From Prostheceraeus crozeri (lineage: Eukaryota; Platyhelminthes; Polycladida; Euryleptidae), in the NCBI GenBank assembly GCA_907163375.1, contig CAJQUW010007897.1:124001-188000 (forward strand): a stretch of DNA of 64,000 bases. The letters are read 5' to 3'. The notes below the pieces were generated by a model, which did no database searches, was not told the origin of the DNA, and saw only the letters and a list, made by a program, of their open reading frames with translations. This document shows, piece by piece, positions 1 through 7,993 of the stretch. The position numbers and the translations under genes are program-made. Numbering within the stretch: position 1 is the stretch's first letter; each line of letters begins with the position of its first letter.

Positions 1-174
1 ATCGTTTGGTGTAAATTCTTTCACATTTTTATATACTTTCAAAACATTATCGTCAATTCTTATTTTCCAGTGGTCATGCCAGGTGACAAATAGCTTGAAT
101 GCCCATCTCATCTTATTCCAAGTACTTTTTGGTATTCTATTATCGATATCAGAATTAACTTCTTCCTCTGACAT
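1..174 (-). CDS. Partial uncharacterised ORF, possibly of the KIAA1958/crypton-recombinase type
   Basis: An open frame starts with ATG at 174 on the minus strand and runs 58 codons off the left edge. It begins MSEEEVNSDIDNRIPKSTWN and continues with Trp- and Lys-rich sequence (WAFKLFVTWHDHWKI). The pattern of a short acidic head followed by a helical N-terminal segment loosely resembles the start of KIAA1958/ZMYM/QRICH1-type proteins, which derive from crypton tyrosine recombinases. That is a family-level guess from pattern only. No catalytic region is visible here. It lies outside Polinton A. Confidence 0.35.
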   Translation of the reverse strand, partial: MSEEEVNSDIDNRIPKSTWNKMRWAFKLFVTWHDHWKIRIDDNVLKVYKNVKEFTPND

Positions 175-323
175 GTTTACAAATCTCAACGTCATTCCAA
201 TGTCATTGATTAGTCAAAAGTGAAGAAAGGAATGCTTGCTTAGATAATTAAGCTGTTTCAAAATTCATGAATTCAAATATGAAATATATCCATGGAGTCA
301 TGAGATATCATTCAGCGAACACA

Positions 324-354
324 TAGTATTATTACACTGACTTCTATGTATCAC
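324..354. repeat. Outer piece of the left arm of a foldback element split by Polinton A
   Basis: Positions 324-350 match the reverse complement of about 22478-22505 with two mismatches. With Polinton A (355-21004, plus one TATCAC) and Tc1 copy 1 removed, this joins the palindrome core at 21005-21105 to give arms of about 72 bp. Confidence 0.75.
349..354. repeat. Target site duplication of Polinton A, left (TATCAC)
   Basis: TATCAC directly abuts the first base of the left TIR and is repeated at 21005-21010, directly after the right TIR. Six-base duplications are the rule for Polinton integrases. Confidence 0.93.
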
Positions 355-403
355 AGTAATGGGAAAAAGACCGGACCAGGACACCATAAAATCAAAAAAA
401 TAG

Positions 404-603
404 TACTTTTAAAAACGACATAAATTCATGAATTTAGTCCCTTTTTCAGGTTTTTAAGACCTAAATTCATGAATTTGGTTCATTCAAAAAGTACCATTTT
501 TTTCAAAAATGGTACTTTTAAAAACGACATAAATTCATGAATTTAGGTCTTAAAAACCTGAAAAAGGGACTAAATTCATGAATTTATGTCGTTTTTAAAA
601 ATA
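404..603. repeat. Large palindrome inside the left TIR
   Basis: The two halves meet near 502. Each carries ACGACATAAATTCATGAATT, the phrase CCTTTTTCAGGTTTTTAAG and GGTACTTTT in mirrored order, so a single strand could fold into a long hairpin. The same palindrome lies in the right TIR. Confidence 0.85.
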
Positions 604-725
604 CCCAATTTTTCAAATTTTTCAAAATCTCAAATTTGAGAATTACAATTTTCACCCTCAAAATCATGACCGTTCTAGGACACCGAAAATCATAAAAGTT
701 GAGTATCTCAAATTTGAGAATTACA

Positions 726-757
726 ATCGGGCGAAGCCCTAGAACCTTCGGTTCGAT
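726..757. repeat. 32-bp twin-hairpin repeat, TIR copy
   Basis: The unit is bounded by ATCG and CGAT and holds two adjacent hairpins, GGGCGAAGCCC and GAACCTTCGGTTC, separated by TA. It is GC-rich against an AT-rich background. Relatives lie at 5155-5187, 5720-5751, 12607-12638, 13721-13752, 14227-14258, 17698-17729, 20602-20633 and 57382-57413. Confidence 0.85.
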
Positions 758-870
758 TTTCATTGCTTAAATCATGACCGTTCTAGGACACCGAAAATTA
801 GTATTTTTAAAAACGTCTTTTAAATCCATTTTTCAGGTTTTTAAAATATATCATGTGACTAAAAATATTT

Positions 871-1085
871 GAAGGAATTGACATATTCTTAACAATAAGT
901 TTAGGTACTTTTACAATTGTCATTCAATTGTAGAGAACATCTGCTTCTCGCATTTATGAATAAAATGCATTTCAGTGTAAGGAGCTGTGTCCTCCAACTC
1001 AAACATTTGAAAGGAAACAATGTATGAAAGAACAAACAGCTGCTACACCCACTTAGACATTTGTAAGACGTGAAATATATAACCA
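871..1085. repeat. Left-arm segment shared with Polinton B
   Basis: The segment is nearly identical to 57532-57740 in Polinton B. Its first 55 bp (872-925) match the hydrophobic-segment region of the membrane-protein gene (compare 59713-59767). The remainder has no recognised coding content. It marks A and B as sharing an ancestral left end. Confidence 0.8.
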
Positions 1086-1241
1086 GCAAATCCTACTCCG
1101 GCTACAATGCCGTGTAACAATACACAACAACAATAATCGATATGGCTATTTCAAACAATTGTGCTGAAGACTTATTTAATTTAACAGTGTTTCTTGCCAG
1201 TGAAGGTTGTGTTAAAACGCTCTCGTCATATATTTCTCAAA

Positions 1242-1547
1242 ATGAGACAAGATCAATTTGAAGATAGAAGAAAACAATCGTTGCCAGGGAGGATGAAAAA
1301 ATTACGGGAGGAATTGGAGAGGCATGAATTTACAGATTCTTTGAGTGATTTCATAGAGCCAAATGGTGGAGTCAATAATACAATTGTAAACTTACACAAA
1401 TTCTTGTTGTATGAAAAAAGAAACAATTCACTCAGTGTTATGTGTAAAATTTTTATCGGTAAGCACATCAACTATCTTCTATCTCTTTGTGATAATGACA
1501 AGACATATTTTTATAGTGATCAATTACCGAAGTTACATTTCAATTAG
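1242..1547 (+). CDS. Uncharacterised left-arm protein of Polinton A, 101 aa
   Basis: The ATG at 1242 is the first ATG in this frame, giving about 101 residues starting MRQDQFEDRRKQ. The N-terminal third is highly charged and helical (KKLREELERHE). The rest is mixed and hydrophobic with Cys residues. I recognise no family. It occupies the same position in the left arm as the unrelated-looking ORFs at 57826-58430 in Polinton B, so this arm may be a variable accessory slot. Its codon use is less AT-biased than that of the core genes. Confidence 0.4.
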   Translation: MRQDQFEDRRKQSLPGRMKKLREELERHEFTDSLSDFIEPNGGVNNTIVNLHKFLLYEKRNNSLSVMCKIFIGKHINYLLSLCDNDKTYFYSDQLPKLHFN

Positions 1548-1925
1548 GTAAAATTAGCAGACAATTTTCCTATGCTTTGTAGGGTGTCCGTTTATATTGT
1601 ATTTTTAAAATCACGACCTAACGTTATCGGAAGATTGACTACAAAAGGATTATAATTTTCATTGTGTAAAGCAATTATGTGACATTCCAAATGATTCCAT
1701 TCTTCTGTCAAACAATGGTGCGTCTTTTAGCGACAATACTGCGCTGACATATTCAATGGAATTTGGATGTTAAACTCCGCTATTGTTATTGCGATACGGC
1801 CGCAAGAAACTTTATTTTCAATGTTAGACCATTTTATTCTCTTGAATAATGGTGCGCCATTCAGCTAAAATACTGCGCCATTCAACTAATCAAATGACGC
1901 GCTGTGAAGAAAATTTATCATTCTT
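1548..1925. other. Left-arm spacer of Polinton A without a recognised gene
   Basis: About 380 bp. Short motifs recur (ATGGTGCG, ACTGCGC), but I see no supported coding region. It is followed by the repeat arrays at 1925-2460. Confidence 0.5.
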
Positions 1926-2460
1926 TAAACCCCTCTGTTTTAAATGCAATGTTATTTCCTCTTGCACATGTAAATACAATAGAGTGTTTCATCCAATGAA
2001 ACCTTGTCCTCGCGTGGACAGAAATCCTATTGTTTAGAAAATTTGTATCTGTCGGTTTTAAATGCAATGTTATTTCCTGTTTTAAATGCAATGTTATTTC
2101 CTCTTGCACATGTAAATACAATAGAGTGTTTCATCCAATGAAACCTTGTCCTCGCGTGGACAGAAATCCTATTGTTTAGAAAAATTGTATCTTATATGCA
2201 ATGTTATTTCCTGCTTTAAATGCAATGTTATTTCCTGTTTTCAATCATTTTCATTATGTTGTTATATGCAATGTTATTTCCTGTTTTAAATGCAATGTTA
2301 TTTCCTATTTTAAATGCAATGTTATTTCCTGTTTTAAATGCAATGTTATTTCCTGTTTTAAATGCAATGTTATTTCCTGTTTTCAATCATTTTCATTATG
2401 TTGTTATATGACGTCATTTTTCTCTCATCCAATGAAACCTTGTCCTCGCGTGGACAAATT
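1925..2460. repeat. Minisatellite region with a 24-bp unit and a ~115-bp direct repeat
   Basis: The unit TTTTAAATGCAATGTTATTT plus CCTG (24 bp) recurs about eight times between 2055 and 2395, with an interspersed TTTTCATTATGTTGTTAT spacer. A longer repeat of about 115 bp at 1931-2040 recurs at 2070-2185, and its TCCAATGAAACCTTGTCCTC phrase appears again near 2430. Because 24 is a multiple of three, several frames stay open across the array by chance. Confidence 0.85.
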
Positions 2461-2599
2461 TACATGTAGTTCAATGTATCCAAATTGAATGTATGCAAAG
2501 TGGTTGTAACCAAATTGAAATATCCATGTGTTGTTTTTAATTTCTCATTTACGGGAATATAATAGAAACATTGTATCTTCTATAAAAATGAGAAACATT

Positions 2600-2770
2600 A
2601 GAGACATTCTAAAAATATACAGCAAACAAAACCACATTAAATTTCGATTTAAATGAGATTGCTAAGCAATTGGGAATAAAGAATTTTCACATATTGATGA
2701 GTAATGAATTACTATTGATAAGAGATGAGCGAAACACCAACTCTACTGCTACAATGCAACAATGTAACGT
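2600..2770 (+). pseudogene. Degraded duplicate of the protease gene head
   Basis: The stretch parallels the first 170 bp of the protease gene at 3017: the phrases AATTTCGATTTAAATGAGAT and AGAATTTTCACATATTGATG both recur there with few differences. It is a fossil partial duplicate, not an independent gene. Confidence 0.7.
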
Positions 2771-2811
2771 TTAAATTTAGATTAAATTAAATCATTTCAA
2801 AATTGAATAAG

Positions 2812-2990
2812 TAGTAAGGAAAGACATCATTAGAGACCAGTTTTAAATCAATACCCCCCCCCAAAGTAGTAAGGAAAGTCATCATTATAAAAATGTTTTA
2901 AATCAATACCCCCTTCTGACTAAGTAGTAAGGAAAGACATCATTAGAGAACAGTTTTAAATCAATACCCCCCCTTCTGACTTCTAGGGGT
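2812..2990. repeat. Three tandem copies of a ~60-bp unit with poly-C runs
   Basis: Each copy carries AAGTAGTAAGGAAAGACATC, then TTTTAAATCAATA and a run of five to nine C. The array ends just upstream of the protease start at 3017. Confidence 0.85.
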
Positions 2991-3016
2991 CCCTTAAGAA
3001 ATTTTTTTATTATAAA

Positions 3017-3505
3017 ATGATCAACATAAATGAGTTTTTGAAATTATATGGAACACAGACAACAACGAATTTCGATTTAAATAAGATTGCTAATCGATTA
3101 GGAATAAAGAATTTTCACATATTGATGAGGGATGAATTACAATTCCTAAAAAATAGGCCAACAGGAACCTTCAGTTCCCGGAATAAAGTTCCATCAATAA
3201 CTGTAAATTTCATAACGAATCTTCACACTTCAGACCAAAACGGCGTACATTGGTCAGCAGGCGTTAAAAATCATCAGCAGAACTATTATTTTGACCGCCC
3301 GGAGGCTGAGAACTATTATTTTGATTCATACGGTTTGCCCCCTACAAATGAAGTAAAAGAATTACTTGGAACGGGAACATACAATACGTTTCAAATTCAA
3401 ACACCAGGCACTACCTATTGTGGACAATTATGTTTATACGTTTTGTACAAATTACAGGAAGGAGTACCATTTCTAGATATTATGTTAGAGTTAAACAATC
3501 TATAA
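3017..3505 (+). CDS. PRO: Adenain-like (Ulp1-fold) cysteine protease, 162 aa
   Basis: This is the virion maturation protease of Polintons and adintoviruses, related to adenovirus adenain. The visible catalytic features are in the usual order: His in NGVHWSA (about residue 79), Asp in YYFDSYGLPP (about residue 105) and Cys in CGQLCLYVLYKL (about residue 137). The length fits the family (about 160-200). By homology it would cleave capsid and core precursors such as the pX-like product of 4995-5522. The duplicated phrases YYFDRPEAE and NYYFDSY sit side by side in the middle. It is the only plus-strand gene in the left half apart from the small ORF at 1242. Confidence 0.85.
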   Translation: MININEFLKLYGTQTTTNFDLNKIANRLGIKNFHILMRDELQFLKNRPTGTFSSRNKVPSITVNFITNLHTSDQNGVHWSAGVKNHQQNYYFDRPEAENYYFDSYGLPPTNEVKELLGTGTYNTFQIQTPGTTYCGQLCLYVLYKLQEGVPFLDIMLELNNL

Positions 3506-3539
3506 CTCAAGCGAAGCTAGCTAAAGCGCCACCTAGAGG

Positions 3540-4916
3540 TTAAAGCTCTGTTTTCTGTAATTCATTTTGATAAAAACGACCTCTGATATCCTCATTATCT
3601 AAATCTTTAATTTCATAAGTAATCGGATAAGTTTTATTTATTTTGCAAACTTCAAATATTTCTTTAGTCCAATAGCCAACAAAGCCTTTTTCAAATTTAT
3701 TCTTATATTTAAATATTCTAACTCTATCTCCAATTTTAAATTTCGGCTTAAGTTTCTGCAAATTCGGATTACTCTCATTGGAATAATTATTCTCGAATAT
3801 TTTCTTTCGTATTAAATCAGGGTCGTCAGAAGCATTCTTTGGAGTTTCTTCAATACCAGAATGAACTTTATTATTGTACTCTTCCACAATTCCTGGTAAT
3901 ATCTTCAACCATTTCTGATTTCTTTGCTCAGTAAATTTCTTGAATAATTTATTTTTTAACGTCCGATTGAATCTTTCTATCACTACGGCCTTCCCAGCGT
4001 TTTCAGTTGAATAAACAGTTTCAAATAGTGGCTGAACGTTTCTGTTATAAAATTCCGATCCTTTATCAACAAACAATTTATTTGGCTTTCTCTTACTTTC
4101 TTTAAAGATTTCTTCAAACGCATATTTAACTGATAGACCACTTTTATTTTTTAAAGGCTTTACCCAAGCGTATCGTGTATATAAATCTATAACGGTCAAT
4201 GCGTATTTGTAGTCCCTTTCATTCGGCATATGAATAAGATCAGCACTCCAAATATCATCTTTATTAAATACTTTTACTTTCAATAGATATTTCGGCTTTC
4301 TATATTCCTTGTGAATTTCAGACGCGTAGGTTCGAGCGTTGCTCTCAGAGTTATTAGTTCGAGCGTTGCTCTCAGAGTTATTAGTTCGAGCGTTGCTCTC
4401 AGACAGCTTAGCTGTCGTTTCATTTAAACCCTGGCCGAATAACATTTTAGCTTGTAAAGCTTTCTTAACAAACATTCTTTCAATTTTTTCTCTAAATGTA
4501 GGATTTTGAATACTATCTAATTCTTGAATCATCTTCTTATCAGCTGCATGTCGAGAACTTAGATCATGATTTCGATAAGCTAAATCATGCCTGTAAGCTG
4601 CGGCATCTACTCTATTTATCGGTTCTTCACCTGGTTTCGGATTATTATTCTCATCTAGTCTTATATCTAATCGAGTTCCTGGACCGGTATATGAATGACC
4701 AGGAAGATGTTTTTCTTTCGAATATTTACTCCAAATAAATCCAGGAAAGTTTTCTAATGTTTTTTGTATGTCGCCACCGAAGTGGTGTGGAACTTTGTTC
4801 TTGTCACCACCAATATGCTGACAATTTGAGTTTTTATTTTTGTTTAATAGATAATTCAATAAATCTAAATTAGAAATTTTTAATTTAATTAAATTTTCGG
4901 AATTTGTAGAATTCAT
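3540..4916 (-). CDS. INT: Phospholipase A2-like domain fused to Polinton integrase, 458 aa
   Basis: Residues about 47-135 form a parvovirus VP1-type PLA2 domain: calcium-loop motif YTGPGT (76-81) and catalytic AAAYRHDLAY (105-114). A linker (172-198) holds three near-identical 9-residue repeats of the type SESNARTNN. Residues about 215-330 are a retrovirus-type DDE integrase core (SADLIHM, FVDKGSEFYN, VIERFNRTLK). Residues about 385-455 are the chromo/SH3-like tail typical of Polinton integrases (KIGDRVRIF, FEKGFVGYW, GRFYQNELQ). PLA2 domains in virions act on endosomal membranes during entry, whereas integrase inserts the genome. Finding both in one continuous frame is unusual. The protease could separate them, though I see no certain site. 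The ATG at 4916 is preceded by a TTTTAAA leader. Confidence 0.85.
   Translation of the reverse strand: MNSTNSENLIKLKISNLDLLNYLLNKNKNSNCQHIGGDKNKVPHHFGGDIQKTLENFPGFIWSKYSKEKHLPGHSYTGPGTRLDIRLDENNNPKPGEEPINRVDAAAYRHDLAYRNHDLSSRHAADKKMIQELDSIQNPTFREKIERMFVKKALQAKMLFGQGLNETTAKLSESNARTNNSESNARTNNSESNARTYASEIHKEYRKPKYLLKVKVFNKDDIWSADLIHMPNERDYKYALTVIDLYTRYAWVKPLKNKSGLSVKYAFEEIFKESKRKPNKLFVDKGSEFYNRNVQPLFETVYSTENAGKAVVIERFNRTLKNKLFKKFTEQRNQKWLKILPGIVEEYNNKVHSGIEETPKNASDDPDLIRKKIFENNYSNESNPNLQKLKPKFKIGDRVRIFKYKNKFEKGFVGYWTKEIFEVCKINKTYPITYEIKDLDNEDIRGRFYQNELQKTEL
4323..4405. repeat. 27-bp direct repeats in the PLA2-integrase linker
   Basis: GTTCGAGCGTTGCTCTCAGA is repeated at a 27-bp period about three times. 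Each unit contains the hairpin GAGCGTTGCTC. The period is in frame and encodes the SESNARTNN repeats. Confidence 0.85.
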
Positions 4917-4994
4917 TTTAAAAGATAAAAAAAATTTAAAAGATAAAACAAAAAAAAATTGTTTTACCGAAAAGAACCAAAGGTTCTGAGGTTA

Positions 4995-5522
4995 TTACCT
5001 TATCATACTAGGACTTAGATATATTCCAGAACCATCTTTAGTTTCTTTAATTTCAATTAAATCATCAACATTGTGGAGAATATTTTTAAGAACTCGTTTT
5101 CCTTCATCAACTAATTTTAATTTACTAATAAAATTATCTACTACTCCTTTTCCTTCGGGCGAAGCCCTGGAAGACATCTCCGATGTCCCTTCACCCCTAG
5201 CAACTTTCTCTAACTCTCTGTTATGACGTTTTTGTTCTTCTAATGCTGCCTTCTCTGATTTATTTTTATTTACTGCTTGGACAATACCAGCTGTCCCACC
5301 TGCAACACTTCCTGCAGCTGCTATGCCACCTATTATTAGTGGAATTAATGGGAGAATCCCGCCATTCTTTTCTTCTTGTAATTGAATATTCTCTATCATT
5401 GGTTTACTTATGTAATACTTTTTTTTATTAATCGTAATAGTTTTAGGGGTATTTTTGTCAACAATATTACGTAATTTTAATTCAACAGTTTTATTATTAA
5501 TATTACTTTTCGCTTGCGACAT
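4995..5522 (-). CDS. Adenovirus pX/Mu-like virion core peptide precursor, 175 aa
   Basis: The start is the ATG at 5522, preceded by an A-rich leader. Residues about 53-86 give GGILPLIPLIIGGIAAAGSV and more Gly/Ala-rich sequence, a single hydrophobic stretch with the pX signature of adenoviruses and adintoviruses. The N-terminal 50 residues are basic (TITINKKKYYISK). The C-terminal half is charged and helical. By family analogy this is a membrane-active or DNA-condensing core peptide released by the adenain-like protease. A twin-hairpin repeat is embedded in frame and encodes the segment around SSRASP. It lies between the integrase and capsid genes on the same strand. Confidence 0.65.
   Translation of the reverse strand: MSQAKSNINNKTVELKLRNIVDKNTPKTITINKKKYYISKPMIENIQLQEEKNGGILPLIPLIIGGIAAAGSVAGGTAGIVQAVNKNKSEKAALEEQKRHNRELEKVARGEGTSEMSSRASPEGKGVVDNFISKLKLVDEGKRVLKNILHNVDDLIEIKETKDGSGIYLSPSMIR
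5155..5187. repeat. Twin-hairpin repeat inside the pX-like gene
   Basis: Two adjacent hairpins, GGGCGAAGCCC (5157-5167) and GACATCTCCGATGTC (5173-5187). The first half equals the TIR-type unit. The unit lies inside a reading frame and keeps it open. Confidence 0.75.
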
Positions 5523-5529
5523 TTTTAAT

Positions 5530-5692
5530 AAAAAAATTTTAAGTTATCAAAAATTTAAATCTATTCTAGTTATGAAAAAATTTTAAGTTAAGAATTTTTT
5601 TAATCTATTCTAGTTATGAAAAAATTTTTAAGTTAAGAATTTTTAAGTTAACAAAAATTATAATCTATTCTAGTTATGAAAAAAAATTAATT
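5530..5692. repeat. Three ~50-bp tandem repeats upstream of the pX-like gene
   Basis: AATCTATTCTAGTTATGAAA recurs three times with TTTTAAGTTA spacers between the pX-like and capsid genes. It is AT-rich, and any regulatory role is unknown. Confidence 0.8.
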
Positions 5693-5719
5693 AATCGACT
5701 AAGTCTTGGGCTTTAACCT

Positions 5720-5751
5720 ATCGGAGCGAAGCTCCTCTGGCTTTAGCCGAT
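5720..5751. repeat. 32-bp twin-hairpin repeat at the 3' end of the capsid gene
   Basis: Bounded by ATCG and CGAT, with hairpins GGAGCGAAGCTCC and GGCTTTAGCC separated by TCT. The identical 32 bp occur in reverse orientation inside the polymerase gene at 13721-13752. The end of the capsid frame falls inside this unit. Confidence 0.88.
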
Positions 5752-7113
5752 CCTAACCATCTTTCCATTAAGAATTTCAATAGAATATTTTGCATCTTCT
5801 AGCAATAAACCATAAGCCATCAATGAAGTTGTGGAATCTTTCTTTTCAATATTAATCGTTACATCACAACCATTTTTAATAATATCTTCAGATTGTGCAC
5901 TTAAATCGAAACAGAAAATTGGATATAAATGTCTCCAATCTCCAGGAGTTAATTGTGGTTCAACTCCAAATTCTATACAAAGATTTCTATCAGAATCATA
6001 TCCTTCCATAAATTGATTATTGGTATCATCGAATCTTAATGGATCAATTGGATATCGAGTTTGATTTAATGAAACTTGTAAACTTCGAATTGTATTAATA
6101 TGAAAAATATTATTGTTCTTATCAAAACTTGGAGAATTATTTCTTTGAAATGTTAGTAATAAATATCTTGGAGTATTCGCAGTTCTAGTAAAATGCCAGT
6201 TAAATCTTTGTTCGGAAAAAGTTACTGAACTAGCAGTACGCTTTAGAAAATTTACTGGAATTGGTTTGTTAGTATATAATCTTTTTGCAATAGCTGTTTC
6301 AATCTCTAAACTAGGAGTAATATGCTTAATCCACCATTCAAGTCTATCAATTTTTAAATATGCTTTTTTTCCAGTCTTACCAAAAAAGATTAATTCATTA
6401 TTTGCTGTACGATGAATTATTAATTTAAATTTTAATTGATATGATATTTTATCATAATCTAAATATCCGAATAATGGAGACAATGACCAATTTACTGTCT
6501 GTTTACTTTTTTTGTTAAATTCACGTCTTTCTTTATATGCATCATTATTTGTTTTATTTAAATGTTTTGCAATATTTTCTACATCTTTCGCAATTCCTGC
6601 GGCATCTGTTCCAGCGTGAGTTAAATCATCAACAATTATACCATCATTAGTATCAGGAAACCAACCTTCGATTTCATGCTTTTTATTATTTTCACCAATT
6701 GTTACAAATCTAAGCATTGTATCAATTACACCTGGAGAATCACTTATTGTTTCTATATTTTGAGTTGCAACATCTAAACGCATTTGTGTAAATAAACTTG
6801 GGAAAAAATTATTCTCTAGTGTAATATTATCGGTATCTGGTAATGGTGTTGTAAAATTAGCATCACTATATAAAGAATATTCACAGTGTAAAAATGAATC
6901 AGGTAAATATAAATAACTCTGCTGATTATCAACTTCAAAAATTAAATCACCTCCAGTGTTTACTCTACTGGAAGATCCGGGATTCATAGCAATTCTTATA
7001 TAGTCATTCTTTTTTTGATTATAACTGACGAACGGAGGATCGTCTAATCTAAATTTATTTCGATAAGCGAAGACATTTTTATAAAAAATAATTTGACTTT
7101 TTGTTTTTCTCAC
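5743..7113 (-). CDS. MCP: Probable double-jelly-roll major capsid protein, about 450 aa
   Basis: The ORF is about 456 residues with a beta-strand-rich, low-charge composition. The pattern FFPSLFTQMRLDVATQNIET near residue 100 resembles the region of Polinton/adintovirus capsid proteins where the first jelly roll carries a LF..V.V...G-type strand. Near the C terminus, WRHLYPIFCFDLSAQSEDI followed by GCDVTINIEK fits the last strands of the second jelly roll. Its length, its place between the two core-like proteins and the absence of any other candidate in a complete element support the call. The start is uncertain: the frame opens at 7113, and the first ATG in frame lies further in (MNPGSSS). 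I assign the fold by pattern only. Confidence 0.6.
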   Translation of the reverse strand: MRKTKSQIIFYKNVFAYRNKFRLDDPPFVSYNQKKNDYIRIAMNPGSSSRVNTGGDLIFEVDNQQSYLYLPDSFLHCEYSLYSDANFTTPLPDTDNITLENNFFPSLFTQMRLDVATQNIETISDSPGVIDTMLRFVTIGENNKKHEIEGWFPDTNDGIIVDDLTHAGTDAAGIAKDVENIAKHLNKTNNDAYKERREFNKKSKQTVNWSLSPLFGYLDYDKISYQLKFKLIIHRTANNELIFFGKTGKKAYLKIDRLEWWIKHITPSLEIETAIAKRLYTNKPIPVNFLKRTASSVTFSEQRFNWHFTRTANTPRYLLLTFQRNNSPSFDKNNNIFHINTIRSLQVSLNQTRYPIDPLRFDDTNNQFMEGYDSDRNLCIEFGVEPQLTPGDWRHLYPIFCFDLSAQSEDIIKNGCDVTINIEKKDSTTSLMAYGLLLEDAKYSIEILNGKMVRIG

Positions 7114-7147
7114 AGACAGAAAAAAAAATTTTTACTAAAATATAATT

Positions 7148-7603
7148 TTAGAATTTTGCTAGACCAGCTCCGCTGCTCACGCCATTACCTCTTATTTCTT
7201 CAATTGTTTTTTCATTTTGTTTACTATCACCCTCTACAGCTATGTTAGCAATTTTGTTTTTTGTTTCATCTGAAAGTTTTTTTAATTTTTTTAGTTCTTC
7301 AGAATCATTCCTAAGTTTACGAATAGCTTCTAGTTGTTTTAATTCGTTTTGTGATTTAACAGCATTTGATATTGCACTAGCTGTACTACCTATAGCAGCT
7401 GCTCCTTTTGCAGCAGATGTAATCAAATCTTTATTATTTTTAATTAAGTTAACGATACTACCAATACCAGAAAAGATGCCATCCCCTTCTTTTTGAACGG
7501 TTTCTCTATTATCATAATGGTAAACCGGATTCATACGTGGTTCATGAGCAATTTTTTGATTTGAAGCAAATTGTTTAAGATTGTGTTTATAAATTATAGG
7601 CAT
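7148..7603 (-). CDS. Small virion core-like protein (pVI/pX-like), 151 aa
   Basis: The ATG at 7603 follows an ACTAAAAA leader. Residues about 40-82 hold GDGIFSGIGSIVNLIKNN and then an Ala/Gly-rich amphipathic segment (AAKGAAAIGSTASAISNAV), followed by a charged coiled-coil region (ELKQLEAIRKLRNDSEELKK). The C terminus is AGLAKF. A Gly-rich amphipathic helix early in a short basic protein is typical of adenovirus-type minor core proteins (pVI, pX) cleaved by adenain. It lies directly upstream of the capsid gene on the same strand, with 35 bp between them. Confidence 0.5.
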   Translation of the reverse strand: MPIIYKHNLKQFASNQKIAHEPRMNPVYHYDNRETVQKEGDGIFSGIGSIVNLIKNNKDLITSAAKGAAAIGSTASAISNAVKSQNELKQLEAIRKLRNDSEELKKLKKLSDETKNKIANIAVEGDSKQNEKTIEEIRGNGVSSGAGLAKF

Positions 7604-7654
7604 TTTTTAGTAATAAATTTGACTTTTGGGAAAAATATAAATTATAAAAAATGT

Positions 7655-7828
7655 TTATTTTTTGTTCTTAACTTTTACAGATTGGGTTTTTGGTTTAACT
7701 TTATCAGGAACCAAACCTGCATCAATCATTCTTTTTATTCTATGATTTTCTTTCATAATATTTCTTTGTTTTATTAACTCTTCTAATTGTTTTATTCTTT
7801 TAAAATTATCAGCTCTAATTTTATCCAT
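7655..7828 (-). CDS. 57-aa protein sharing its head with the 272/275-aa conserved protein
   Basis: The frame runs from ATG at 7828 to a stop at 7655. The first 29 residues (MDKIRADNFKRIKQLEELIK, then QRNIMKENH) are the same as the head of the conserved proteins at 16898 and 60305. At DNA level the first 87 bp are identical to 60305-60391 and differ at three positions from 16898-16984. The remaining 28 residues are unique and basic (PDKVKPKTQSVKVKNKK). The start has the TTTTAAAAATG leader found at other genes of the element. The function is unknown. The shared head is predicted helical and could be a binding or incorporation tag. Confidence 0.7.
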   Translation of the reverse strand: MDKIRADNFKRIKQLEELIKQRNIMKENHRIKRMIDAGLVPDKVKPKTQSVKVKNKK

Positions 7829-7993
7829 TTTTAAAATTATATACTTTTATATTTTTAAATTTTTTTTAAAAATTATATTTATACTTTTATATTTTTAAAA
7901 TTATATTTATATTTTTTAAATTATATTTATATTTTTTATGATTTTTATTTTTTGTAGGTAAAAAATATTTAAGTTAATATTTACAATACTCGT
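7829..7993. other. AT-rich spacer with short TTTTTAAATTATATTTATA repeats
   Basis: The phrase AAAATTATATTTATA with T-runs recurs three to four times between the 57-aa gene and the fiber-like gene. No coding signal. It may be a promoter region for the 57-aa gene. Confidence 0.6.

Larger units (their letters stand above)
355..870 (+). repeat. Left terminal inverted repeat of Polinton A
   Basis: This 516-bp segment pairs with 20489-21004. It contains a palindrome of about 200 bp (404-603), two copies of the phrase CATGACCGTTCTAGGACACC, and one 32-bp twin-hairpin repeat (726-757). Identity to the right copy is above 99% by eye. Confidence 0.93.

Noticed and set aside
2201-2488. Open frames with repeated NVISCFKC-type residues
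   Set aside because: They exist only because the 24-bp repeat unit is a multiple of three; two frames stay open at once and no start or family supports them.
4323-4405. CRISPR-like short repeats
   Set aside because: In-frame tandem repeat inside a coding linker.
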